Shown here piece by piece: positions 32,124 to 40,280 of a DNA stretch of 64,000 nucleotides (position 1 is its first letter; every line of letters begins with the position of its first letter). The stretch lies in the NCBI GenBank assembly GCA_965240325.2, contig OZ251248.1, positions 434,001 to 498,000 of the forward strand. The letters are read 5' to 3'. A model generated the notes under the pieces. It made no database searches, was not told the origin of the DNA, and worked only from the letters and a program-made list of their open reading frames with translations. Origin of the DNA: Rebecca billardiae RCC1528 (taxonomy: Eukaryota > Haptophyta). The translations under genes and the position numbers were made by a program.

Positions 32124-33449
32124 ATGTGCGCACGAGCTCACCAGAAGCGGTCGAGAGGCGAGGGGCTCCGAGGTGCCGACAAGGGTGGTCGTGCCAACGC
32201 CGTCGGAGTGGCGCGGGCCGAACCGGCGCGGCTGGAGAAGCGGAAATCGTCATGCGGAAAACGGGAAACGTTCATCAAAGAACTCTGGGCGCAGGACTGC
32301 TGCAGCCCTCTGCGTGGGCGAGGAGCGGTCGTCGGCCAGCGGGGCGACGCACGCGCCAGCCGGTGCGCTGTGGACAAGCTGGCCGGCATGGTCGGCGTGA
32401 AGAACCAGAAGCGCGCAGTGTGCGAACATGTTGGCTGCACCAAGGTGCCTTCGTTTGGCATGCCGGGCGACGCGCGCGCCAGCCGGTGCGCTGCGCACAA
32501 GCTGGCCGGCATGGTTGACGTAAAGAATAGCAGTTGTGCTCACACCGGCTGCACCAAGGGGCCTTCGTTTGGCATGCCGGGTGACGCGCGCGCCAGCCGG
32601 TGCGCTGCGCACAAGCTGGCAGGCATGGTCGACCTGAAGCACCCCAAGTGTGATCACACAGGCTGCACCAAGCAGCCTTACTTCGGGATGCCGGGTGACG
32701 CGCGCGCCAGCCGGTGCGCTGCGCACAAGCTGGCCGGTATGGTCGACCTGAAGAACCCCAAGTGCGATCACACCGGCTGCACCAAGGTGCCTTCGTTCGG
32801 CATGCCGGGCGACGCGCGCGCCAGCCGGTGCGCTACGCACAAGCTTGCCGGCATGGTCGACCTGAAGAGCCGCAAGTGTGATCACACAGGCTGCACCACG
32901 CGGCCTTACTTCGGGATGCCGGGCGACGCGGGCGCCAGCCGGTGCGCTACGCACAAGCTGGCCGGCATGGTCGACCTGAAGAGCCGCAAGTGTGATCACA
33001 CAGGCTGCACCAAGCGGCCTTCGTTCGGCATGCCGGGCGACGCGCGCGCCAGCCGGTGCGCTACGCACAAGCTGGCCGGCATGGTCGACCTGAAGAACCG
33101 CAAGTGTGATCACACAGGCTGCACCAAGCAGCCTTCGTTCGGCATGCCGGGCGACGCGCGCGCCAGCCGGTGCGCTGTGCACAAGCTGGCTGCCATGACG
33201 TGCCTCGCGAGTGGTGCGCACATTCGGCACAAGCGTGGGCTGGAGCAAGGCTCGAGCACCAAAGCGTCGAGCGCCGCCAAGCGACAGCGGACGCGCACCA
33301 GCAGCACAGGCACGACCTCTGTCGCCGCAGCAGCCGCAGCGCAGCCGCGGCCGCGGTCGCAGCTGCCGCCGGTGGTCAAGGCCCGCGTTGCATCGACACC
33401 ACTACCGCATTCTGCACGGCCTGTGGTGATGGCTAGGCGGGTCAACTGA
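32124..33449 (+). CDS. E9: EsV-1-7 repeat protein, 7 repeats
   Basis: 441 residues, open from the shared ATG. The N-terminus has the RLEKRKSSCGKRETF variant of E4/E7 combined with the IKELWAQDCCSPL of E3, so it is a mosaic. Half repeat with CAVDKL, then seven repeats with V, G, Q, V, R, R, Q after Thr-Lys. KSRK linkers occur in repeats 4 and 5. The tail is LEQGSSTKASSAAKRQ with TSVAAAAA, as in E8. Confidence 0.82.
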   Translation: MCARAHQKRSRGEGLRGADKGGRANAVGVARAEPARLEKRKSSCGKRETFIKELWAQDCCSPLRGRGAVVGQRGDARASRCAVDKLAGMVGVKNQKRAVCEHVGCTKVPSFGMPGDARASRCAAHKLAGMVDVKNSSCAHTGCTKGPSFGMPGDARASRCAAHKLAGMVDLKHPKCDHTGCTKQPYFGMPGDARASRCAAHKLAGMVDLKNPKCDHTGCTKVPSFGMPGDARASRCATHKLAGMVDLKSRKCDHTGCTTRPYFGMPGDAGASRCATHKLAGMVDLKSRKCDHTGCTKRPSFGMPGDARASRCATHKLAGMVDLKNRKCDHTGCTKQPSFGMPGDARASRCAVHKLAAMTCLASGAHIRHKRGLEQGSSTKASSAAKRQRTRTSSTGTTSVAAAAAAQPRPRSQLPPVVKARVASTPLPHSARPVVMARRVN

Positions 33450-34003
33450 CCGCCGCCCGGCGCGCCGCCGCCGCCGCCGCCACCGCTGTGCTCTCGCGCG
33501 AGGAGATCGCAGGGCCGATCGTCGAGGTGCTCGCCGAGTTCTGCGAGCGCGTGCGCGCGCTCGCGGCGAGCGGCGCCGACGCGGGCGCGCTCGGTGGATG
33601 CTCGTCTCGCCCGCCGACCTCGAGGCGGAGACGGCGGCGGCGGCAACGGAGGAGCGCAAGAAGGCGCAGGCGCGCGAGGCGGTGCAGGCAAAGGAGGCGG
33701 CGCGGCTGGTGATGCGCGCCGTGCCGCCCGAGCAGATGTTCCGCCCGGAGAACGACGTGCTCTTCGGACGCGAGGCGCCGTTCACGCAGTGCGCGCCGCG
33801 CGCACCGCGCCGCGCGCGCCACGCGTGCCGCGCCTGCGTCCGCCGCTCACCGCCCCTCGGGCGCTGGCCGACGCCCCCCGGGCTGCAGGTGGGACGACAG
33901 CGGCCTGCCCACGCACGGCACAGACGGCGAGCCGCTCAGCAAGGGCGCGCGCAAGCGCGCGGAGAAGGCGTTCAGCAAGCACAAGGCCAACTTTGAGAAG
34001 TGA
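33450..34003 (+). pseudogene. CRS fragment 9
   Basis: 82-bp deletion; intron-like gap, WDDSGLPTHG and KANFEK stop all present. Same class as fragments 1, 3 and 6. Confidence 0.7.
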
Positions 34004-34885
34004 ATGGCCGCCGGCTGCGCCTGACAGTGACTTGCTTGATTTTGATGTGGCTCAAACCCCGCTGCCGCCCGCTTGCCGCGCGCGACGGATAAATATATAC
34101 CAAATAGGCCGCCGCCCGCCGTCTCTGACTCTGAGTCTGAGTCTGAGGCCGTCGGCGTCGGCGGCCCGGTCGCGGACTGCGGCGGGCGCGCCGGCCCGCC
34201 CGCCGGGCGCCGCGCCCCGGGCGCCGCTGCAGCCTGCCGCACTCATAGTCATACAGTCATACAATGAAGTACAGAATAACAGAGTACTGATGACTAAATA
34301 TGTCGTAACCGCCACCGGCACTCGTCCGGGCGTCCCGTCGTCTGACGTCATTCATCTGAACTGCTGTGCGGACGATTGTACGACTGGCATGCGCGCACTC
34401 GATGTGCCTGCTGTGAAGCTCTTCGTCAGACAGCCCGTCAGTTGACGATACCGACTCATACCGCCGGGGCCACCGGCCGCGAGTTCACGGCGGTGTCGGC
34501 GCACTTCGTCTTCGTGTCCAGTCTGACAACCGCTCTCCATTCCCGTTGCGAAGTCGACCCACGACACATGTGGGCGGCGCCAACGTGACGGCGCCCGCGC
34601 CTGCGGCCCGCAGTCGGCGGTGCCGAAGCCGAGCTTTGCTCGCCACGCACGGCTGTCTGTCTGTCACCGATCCACGCGCAGCACGTCGGCCGGCCTGCCT
34701 CATCGCGTGAGGCAGCAAGGCGGTGGAACGCCGAGGGATGCGAGCGCTTCCGCGAGCGCTCCCGCGAGCGTGAGGTGCGCGAGAGCTCACCAGAAGCGGT
34801 CGAGAGGCGAGGGGCTCCGAGGTGCCGACAAGGGTGGTCGTGCCGACGCCATCGGAGTGGCGCGGGCCGAACCGGCGGCGCAGAA
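34004..34885 (+). repeat. Spacer and type B leader of E10
   Basis: Type B leader from about 34,310. The shared ATG is altered to AGG (GTGAGGTGCGCG near 34,771). The leader stops at the transposon, with the target site GCGCAGAA at 34,878-34,885. Confidence 0.55.
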
Positions 34886-35902
34886 CAGGGATGGGCAGAT
34901 TCGCCGAATGGCCTCAGCCTTCGCTTCTTCGCCGAATTCGCCGAATTCGGCGAATTCGGCGAATATGGCGAATTTCTGCGTTGCGAACATTTCCGCGCCA
35001 TGTGTCACCCGAGCTGACAGGCTACGAGTGTCAGGATGACGCGTGGCACACCCCGTCGACTTCCAGGGACCGTGCCCAAGCTGTGAAGCCTCTACGCGGC
35101 CGAGCTCTGGGACGCGCGCGGCGGGTCAGACATCTTCATTGCGCGCCATTGCGCGCCTCGCGTGGCACGGGCTTATGACACGGACCTCGGCCCGGCCAGC
35201 TTCCTCAGCCTTCGCTAAGTTGGCGGCAAGTCTCAGTGCAAGCGTGCCAGGAAGCATTGTGCTCGAGTCTGCCGCGCCGCCCGGCGAACGCCAGCCTCGC
35301 CGATGCCACGACCACCAAGGCCGGCGCACAGGCTGTCCGTCGGCCTGAGTTCACGGCTGCTCGGCAGTCCGCCTTCAGCGTATGCACGCAACGCTGCCCG
35401 CGCCAGAAGTCGTCGCGACGCTCGTCTGACGCCTCGTCAGAGCGCACGTCGCTACACTTGTAGCGGAGATGCGCTGCGTGACCCTGTGCGTCAACGACGC
35501 GTGCAAGGCGCCGAGCTGCCCGCGGCCACCTACTGACAACGTAGCGCGGCGCCGAGTTCAGCAGGCGCGCCCGCTCTCCGCGCTCGACGACTGGCTGCCG
35601 CCGCCGCTGCGGAGGCATGCAAGCGCCGACCGCGTCATATTCGACAGCCCGCTTGGCGAGTTAGCGTCGTACGCCGCACGCCTCGGCGCGGCGGACGCGC
35701 ACGTGGCGGCGCGCGGGTCGCGCTCCGATGCGCCGAGCGGCGGCCGTCGGCCGCCGGCCGGGAGATACTGAGTCCGGCAACGGCAATACCGCCCGGATCG
35801 GGGATTTCGCCACCTTCGCCGAATGCGCCCAGCCTTCGCCGTTCGCCGATTCGGCGAATTCGGCGAATTGAAAATTCGGCGATTCGCTTGCGCCCATCCC
35901 TG
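34886..35902. mobile_element. hAT-like non-autonomous transposon in the E10 coding region
   Basis: 1,017 bp with an 11-bp perfect terminal inverted repeat CAGGGATGGGC, flanked by the 8-bp direct duplication GCGCAGAA (34,878-34,885 and 35,903-35,910). E3 has a single GCGCAGAA at this point, between RAEPAA and KRKPHK. Eight-base duplications and CA(G)-starting ends are typical of hAT elements. Both subterminal regions are packed with TTCGGCGAA/TTCGCCGAA units (34,909-34,975; 35,815-35,885), likely transposase-binding sites. The interior has no transposase-length frame. Confidence 0.85.
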
Positions 35903-37340
35903 GCGCAGAAGCGAAAACCTCACAAATCGTCTGGAAATTGGAAAACGGGAAACGTTCCAACGTTCATCAAAGAACTCTGGGCGCAGGACTGCTGCAGCCC
36001 TCTGCGTGGACGCACGCGCCAGCCGGTGCGCTGTGGACAAGCTGGCCGGCATGGTCGGCGTGAAGAACCAGAAGCGCGCAGTGTGCGAACATGTTGGCTG
36101 CACCAAGGTGCCTTCGTTTGGCATGCCGGGCGACGCGCGCGCCAGCCGGTGCGCTGCGCACAAGCTGGCCGGCATGGTTGACGTGAAGAATAGCAGTTGT
36201 GCTCATACCGGCTGCACCAAGGGGCCTTCGTTTGGCATGCCGGGCGACGCGCGCGCCAGCCGGTGCGCTGTGCACAAGCTGGCCGGCATGGTCGACCGGA
36301 AGCACCCCAAGTGCGATCACACCGGCTGCACCAAGGTGCCTTCGTTCGGCATGCCGGGCGACGCGCGCGCCAGCCGGTGCGCTGCGCACAAGCTGGCCGG
36401 CATGGTCGACGTGGGGCACCCCAAGTGTGAGCACGTGGGCTGCACCACGCGGCCTGTGTTTGGCATGCCGGGCGACGCACGCGCCAGCCGGTGCGCTACG
36501 CACAAGCTTGCCGGCATGGTCGACCTGAAGAGCCGCAAGTGTGATCACACAGGCTGCACCACGCGGCCTTACTTCGGGATGCCGGGCGACGCGGGCGCCA
36601 GCCGGTGCGCTACGCACAAGCTGGTTGGCATGGTCGACCTGAAGAGCCGCAAGTGTGACCACGCAGGCTGCACCAAGCAGCCTTTGTTCGGCATGCCGGG
36701 TGACGCGCGCGCCAGCCGGTGCGCTGTGCACAAGCTGACCGGCATGGTCGACGTGGTGAAGCGCAAGTGTGATCACACAGGCTGCACCATGCGGCCTTCG
36801 TTCGGCATGCCGGGCGACGCGCGCGCCAGCCGGTGCGCTACGCACAAGCTGGCCGGCATGGTCGACGTGAACAACCCCAAGTGTGAGCACGCGAGCTGCA
36901 CCAAGCGGCCTTCGTTCGGCATGCCGGGCGACGTGCGCGCCAGCCGGTGCGCTACGCACAAGCTGGCCGGCATGGTCGACGTGATGCACCCCAAGTGTGA
37001 GCACGCGAGCTGCACCAAGGGGCCTTCATTCGGCATGCCGGGCGACGCACGCACCAGCCGGTGCGCTACGCACAAGCTGGCTGCCATGAAGCGCCTTGAG
37101 TGTGTTGCGCACATTCGGCACAAGCGTGGCCTGGAGCAAGGCACGAGCACCAAAGCGTCCAGCGCCGCCAAGCGACAGCGGACGCGCACCAGCAGCACAG
37201 GCACGACCTCTGACGCCGCAGCAGCCGCAGCGCAGCCGCGGCCGCGGTCGCAGCTGCCGCCGGTGGTCAAGGCCCGCGTTGCATCGACACCACTACCGCA
37301 TTCTGCACGGCCTGTGGTGATGGCTAGGCGGGTCAACTGA
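35823..37340 (+). CDS. E10: EsV-1-7 repeat gene, 9 repeats, with transposon-derived start
   Basis: The open frame starts with ATG 35,823 inside the right end of the transposon: MRPAFAVRRFGEFGELKIRR, then SENLTNRLEIGKRETFQRSS, in a different frame from E3 over the old N-terminus. Small insertions and a deletion (35,930-36,010) bring it into the repeat frame at DARASRCAVDKL. Nine repeats follow, with V, G, V, R, R, Q, R, R, G after Thr-Lys; repeats 5-8 match those of E3 exactly. 505 residues if used. The native ATG is lost (AGG), so expression would need this new start. Confidence 0.65.
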   Translation: MRPAFAVRRFGEFGELKIRRFACAHPWRRSENLTNRLEIGKRETFQRSSKNSGRRTAAALCVDARASRCAVDKLAGMVGVKNQKRAVCEHVGCTKVPSFGMPGDARASRCAAHKLAGMVDVKNSSCAHTGCTKGPSFGMPGDARASRCAVHKLAGMVDRKHPKCDHTGCTKVPSFGMPGDARASRCAAHKLAGMVDVGHPKCEHVGCTTRPVFGMPGDARASRCATHKLAGMVDLKSRKCDHTGCTTRPYFGMPGDAGASRCATHKLVGMVDLKSRKCDHAGCTKQPLFGMPGDARASRCAVHKLTGMVDVVKRKCDHTGCTMRPSFGMPGDARASRCATHKLAGMVDVNNPKCEHASCTKRPSFGMPGDVRASRCATHKLAGMVDVMHPKCEHASCTKGPSFGMPGDARTSRCATHKLAAMKRLECVAHIRHKRGLEQGTSTKASSAAKRQRTRTSSTGTTSDAAAAAAQPRPRSQLPPVVKARVASTPLPHSARPVVMARRVN

Positions 37341-37889
37341 CCGCCGCCCGGCGCGCCGCCGCTGCCGCCGCCGCCGCCGCAATCTTGCGCGAGGAGATCG
37401 CAGGGCCGATCGTCGAGGTGCTCGCCGAGTTCCGCGAGCGCGCGCGCGCGCTCGCGGCGAGCGGCGCCGACGCGGGCGCGCTCCTCGCCGAGTGCGACGC
37501 GCTGCGAGATCGCGATCTCAAGAAGGTCGGCGTGCGGCTGGAGGACCGCTCGGGCGAGGCGGCGCGGTGGATGCTTGTCTCGCCCGCCGACCTCGAGGCG
37601 GAGGCGGTGGCGGAGGTGAAGGAGGAGCGCAAGAAGGCGCAGGCGCGCGAGGCAGTGCAGGCGAAGGGGGGCGCGTGGCTGGCGATGCGCGCCGTGCCGC
37701 CCGAGCAGATGTTCCGCCCCGAGAACGACGTGCTCTTCGTTTGGACGCGAGGCGCCGTTCACGCAGTGCGCCAGTCAGTGCGCGCCCCGCGCCGTGCGCC
37801 GCGCGCGCTACGCGTGTCGCGCCTGCGTCCGCCGGCGCAAGCGCGCGGAGAAGGCGTTCAGCAAGCACAAGGCCAACTTTGTGAAGTGA
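37341..37889 (+). pseudogene. CRS fragment 10
   Basis: Like fragment 7 it lacks the 82-bp deletion (ECDALRDRDLKKVGVRLEDR is present), so it branches near the base of the copies. It is otherwise damaged: TTTG inserted after GTGCTCTTCG, a short duplication around CAGTGCGCCAGTCAGTGC, and the tail deletion that removes WDDSGLPTHG. It marks the right end of the array. Confidence 0.65.
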
Positions 37890-38678
37890 ATGGCCGCCGG
37901 CTGCGCCCGACTTGCTTATTGATGTCGTGGTGCAAACCCCGCTGCCGCCCGCGTGCCGCGCTCGACGGATCGATAGCCGCTGCACGCGTATGCCGTATCG
38001 ATGATCATGACCGACACGAGAGTCCCCGACAGGCGACAGCTAGTGAGTAGTGACCGGCGGAGCCTACGATATATATCATATATCATCGACGATATATGAT
38101 CGTTTATTGCTGTATCATACCGCGCCAGCAGGTGAGACCGGCGGACAGTAGAGTCAGACTACGAGACGGAAAGCAGATATAGCAGCACGCAGAAGCTCGG
38201 ACGGCCTCACGCCAGCCCGGCCGACAGGCGACCGAACGAGTGATGCCGTGCGATCGGACGGTAGCCACGGTAGGCGCGGCGGCGACACGATGTCGGTGGT
38301 CGTCGTCGACTGTTGGGTATCATCCGCCGCCCTGCCGCGATCTGTGCTGCCGTGCCATCCGCCTGACCGCCTCAAGGCAGATCGAGCGGCGGCGGCGCGT
38401 CGAGCAGCGTGCGCGCGCTCGTCGACGTCAGGCGACGACCGACGGGCCGCGCACAAACATGGAGGGCATGCGTCGCCGTGACACAGCCCGCGACGCGCGC
38501 GCACGTCGAGAGGTAGTAGGATGCCGCTGGCTTCGCCGCTCTGATAGCGCCCGAGCCGCGCGGACAAGCGCGGCACTGCCCGCCGCCCCGCCAGGCGGGC
38601 TCACGCCGCACGCACGTGCTCCTGACAGGATGACAGGGCCGCGCGCAGAACGGCGCCGCCGCCTGTCGGCCAGGCCGC
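37890..38678. other. Right flank of the array, no gene seen
   Basis: Begins with the end of a CRS-type spacer, then unique sequence with a palindromic AT stretch (38,070-38,100, GATATATCATATATCATCG). Nothing coding is supported. It holds the 3' flank of the Rho gene. Confidence 0.5.
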
Positions 38679-39482
38679 TCACAGGATGACGCACCCGCTC
38701 GGCTGCTTCAATCGAGGCGGCGGCTCATACCGCGGCGCGAGGACGGTGCGGATGGCTGTGTCGAAGACGGACTTCAGCCCCTGCTGCGTGAGCGCGGAGC
38801 ACTCGATGTACTCCACCGCGCCGATCTCTGACGCGAGCGCGCGCGCCTCCTCCGAGTCCACCGCGTTCTGCTGCTCCCTCGGGTCGTTCTTGAGGTCGAG
38901 CATCGTGCCGACCAGAATGACAGGCGTGCCGGGCGAGTGTTCCCGCAGCTCGGGGATCCACTTGCTCCGCACGTTGAGGAGCGAGACGCGCGAGACGAGC
39001 GAGAACGCGACGAGGAATATGTCCGTGTTCTGGTAGCTCAAGGGCCGCAGCTTGTCGTAGTCCTCCTGGCCTGCGCGCGGTGCGCGCGCATCCCGCGCGG
39101 GCGGCGGTGGCGGGGGCGCGTGCGCGGCGCATGCCCACTCAGCACGGCTTTCGCGCGTGCGCTCGCGGCGCGCACGCTCAGGCCCGAATGGCGCCGCCGA
39201 TCAGCGCACACGCGCAAGGCGCGCTCGGCCGCCGCGCGCGGCGCCGCGCGCACCGGCCGTGTCCCACAGCGCGAGGGAGATCGGGCGGTTGTCCACGAGA
39301 ACGGATGCGGTGTAGTTGTCAAAGATGGTTGGGATGTAGTCTTCCGGGAAGGCGTTGGTGGTGTATGAGATGAGTAGGCACGTCTTGCCCACCGCGCCGT
39401 CGCCGACGATCACCGTCTTCACGACGGTGAGCGCTCCCAGCGCAGTGGGCTCCGCACCGTACGCGGACCCTGACGACGCCAT
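38679..39482 (-). CDS. Rho/Rac-family small GTPase
   Basis: Two exons, 39,482-39,254 and 39,070-38,679, joined across a 183-bp GT-AG intron within Ala-Gly of the G3 motif; 206 residues. Molecular switch of cytoskeleton and membrane traffic at the plasma membrane. Motifs: G1 GDGAVGKT (27-34), switch [10 protein letters not shown]3 DTAGQEDYD with the catalytic Gln present, G5 ECSAL, and C-terminal CVIL. CVIL is a CaaX box ending in Leu, which predicts geranylgeranylation. Start: [12 protein letters not shown], giving an N-terminal extension of about 17 residues over animal Rac. Odd: G4 reads TMLD where the family has TKxD or TQxD. Subfamily (Rac, Cdc42 or Rho) is not resolved. Confidence 0.92.
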
Positions 39483-40280
39483 AGTTGAAATCCTCCGCGC
39501 GTCCGCCTCTCGCCCGTGCGTTGGTGGCTGGGTGCGCGCCGGACTGCAGGCTCGCGCAGCAGCCGGACTGCTTGCTGACTTACTACCGTCACTCTTCCAA
39601 GGGCCGTGACTCAGTGACTCGGTGACTGTCCTTTGCCTTTGGTGACTCTTCAGTGTCACATCTGACTTCTGAGTTACGGACACTGACAGACTCCGCAGGA
39701 TGCCGCGCCCGGGGCCCGCGCGCGGCCGTTGTCACCGGGCGCACGGCGGGCGGCGCCTAATACCGCGACTAATAACCCGCGCGCTCAAACCGGGCTTTCA
39801 GAGTGATCAGTGAGTGCTGACTGCTGAGTGCTGGCGGCTGCCGCACCCCATTCATCGGCACTTTCCCCAATCCCCATCCGGGTCGGCGTGCCTGCTGGGC
39901 TCACATATGATCATGATGCTGATGCCATGCCTCTCTGACTCTGAGTCAGTCTGCCGTCAATGTCACTACTGCGGCACTGCCACCCGGGTAATCTCGTACC
40001 GACAGGCGGCCAGGCGGCGCGCCTGCCGCCTCGGTCGTCGGCCGGCCGCCATCAAGCTTGCTCACCGCGCGGACGCGCCGGCGCGGTCGCGGCGGCGTCC
40101 GCGGGACAGCGGGCGACAGCGGGTGTAGCTCGGGCTGATCTGCGCGGCTCCCGCAGTCCCGCGCCGTCCAGCGGGCGGCGACACGGATGAGTCGTGCGGC
40201 GCGGCGGCGCCGGCCCGCCATTCCTGGGCCCACGAGACCGGGGCCATGCTCCGCCACCGTCGCCACCGCGCGTCGGCGCC
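39483..40280. other. Intergenic region, no gene seen
   Basis: About 800 bp between the Rho start and the anoctamin stop. It must hold the Rho promoter and the anoctamin 3' end. No conserved element is recognised; the open frames on both strands are GC-rich noise. Confidence 0.5.
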
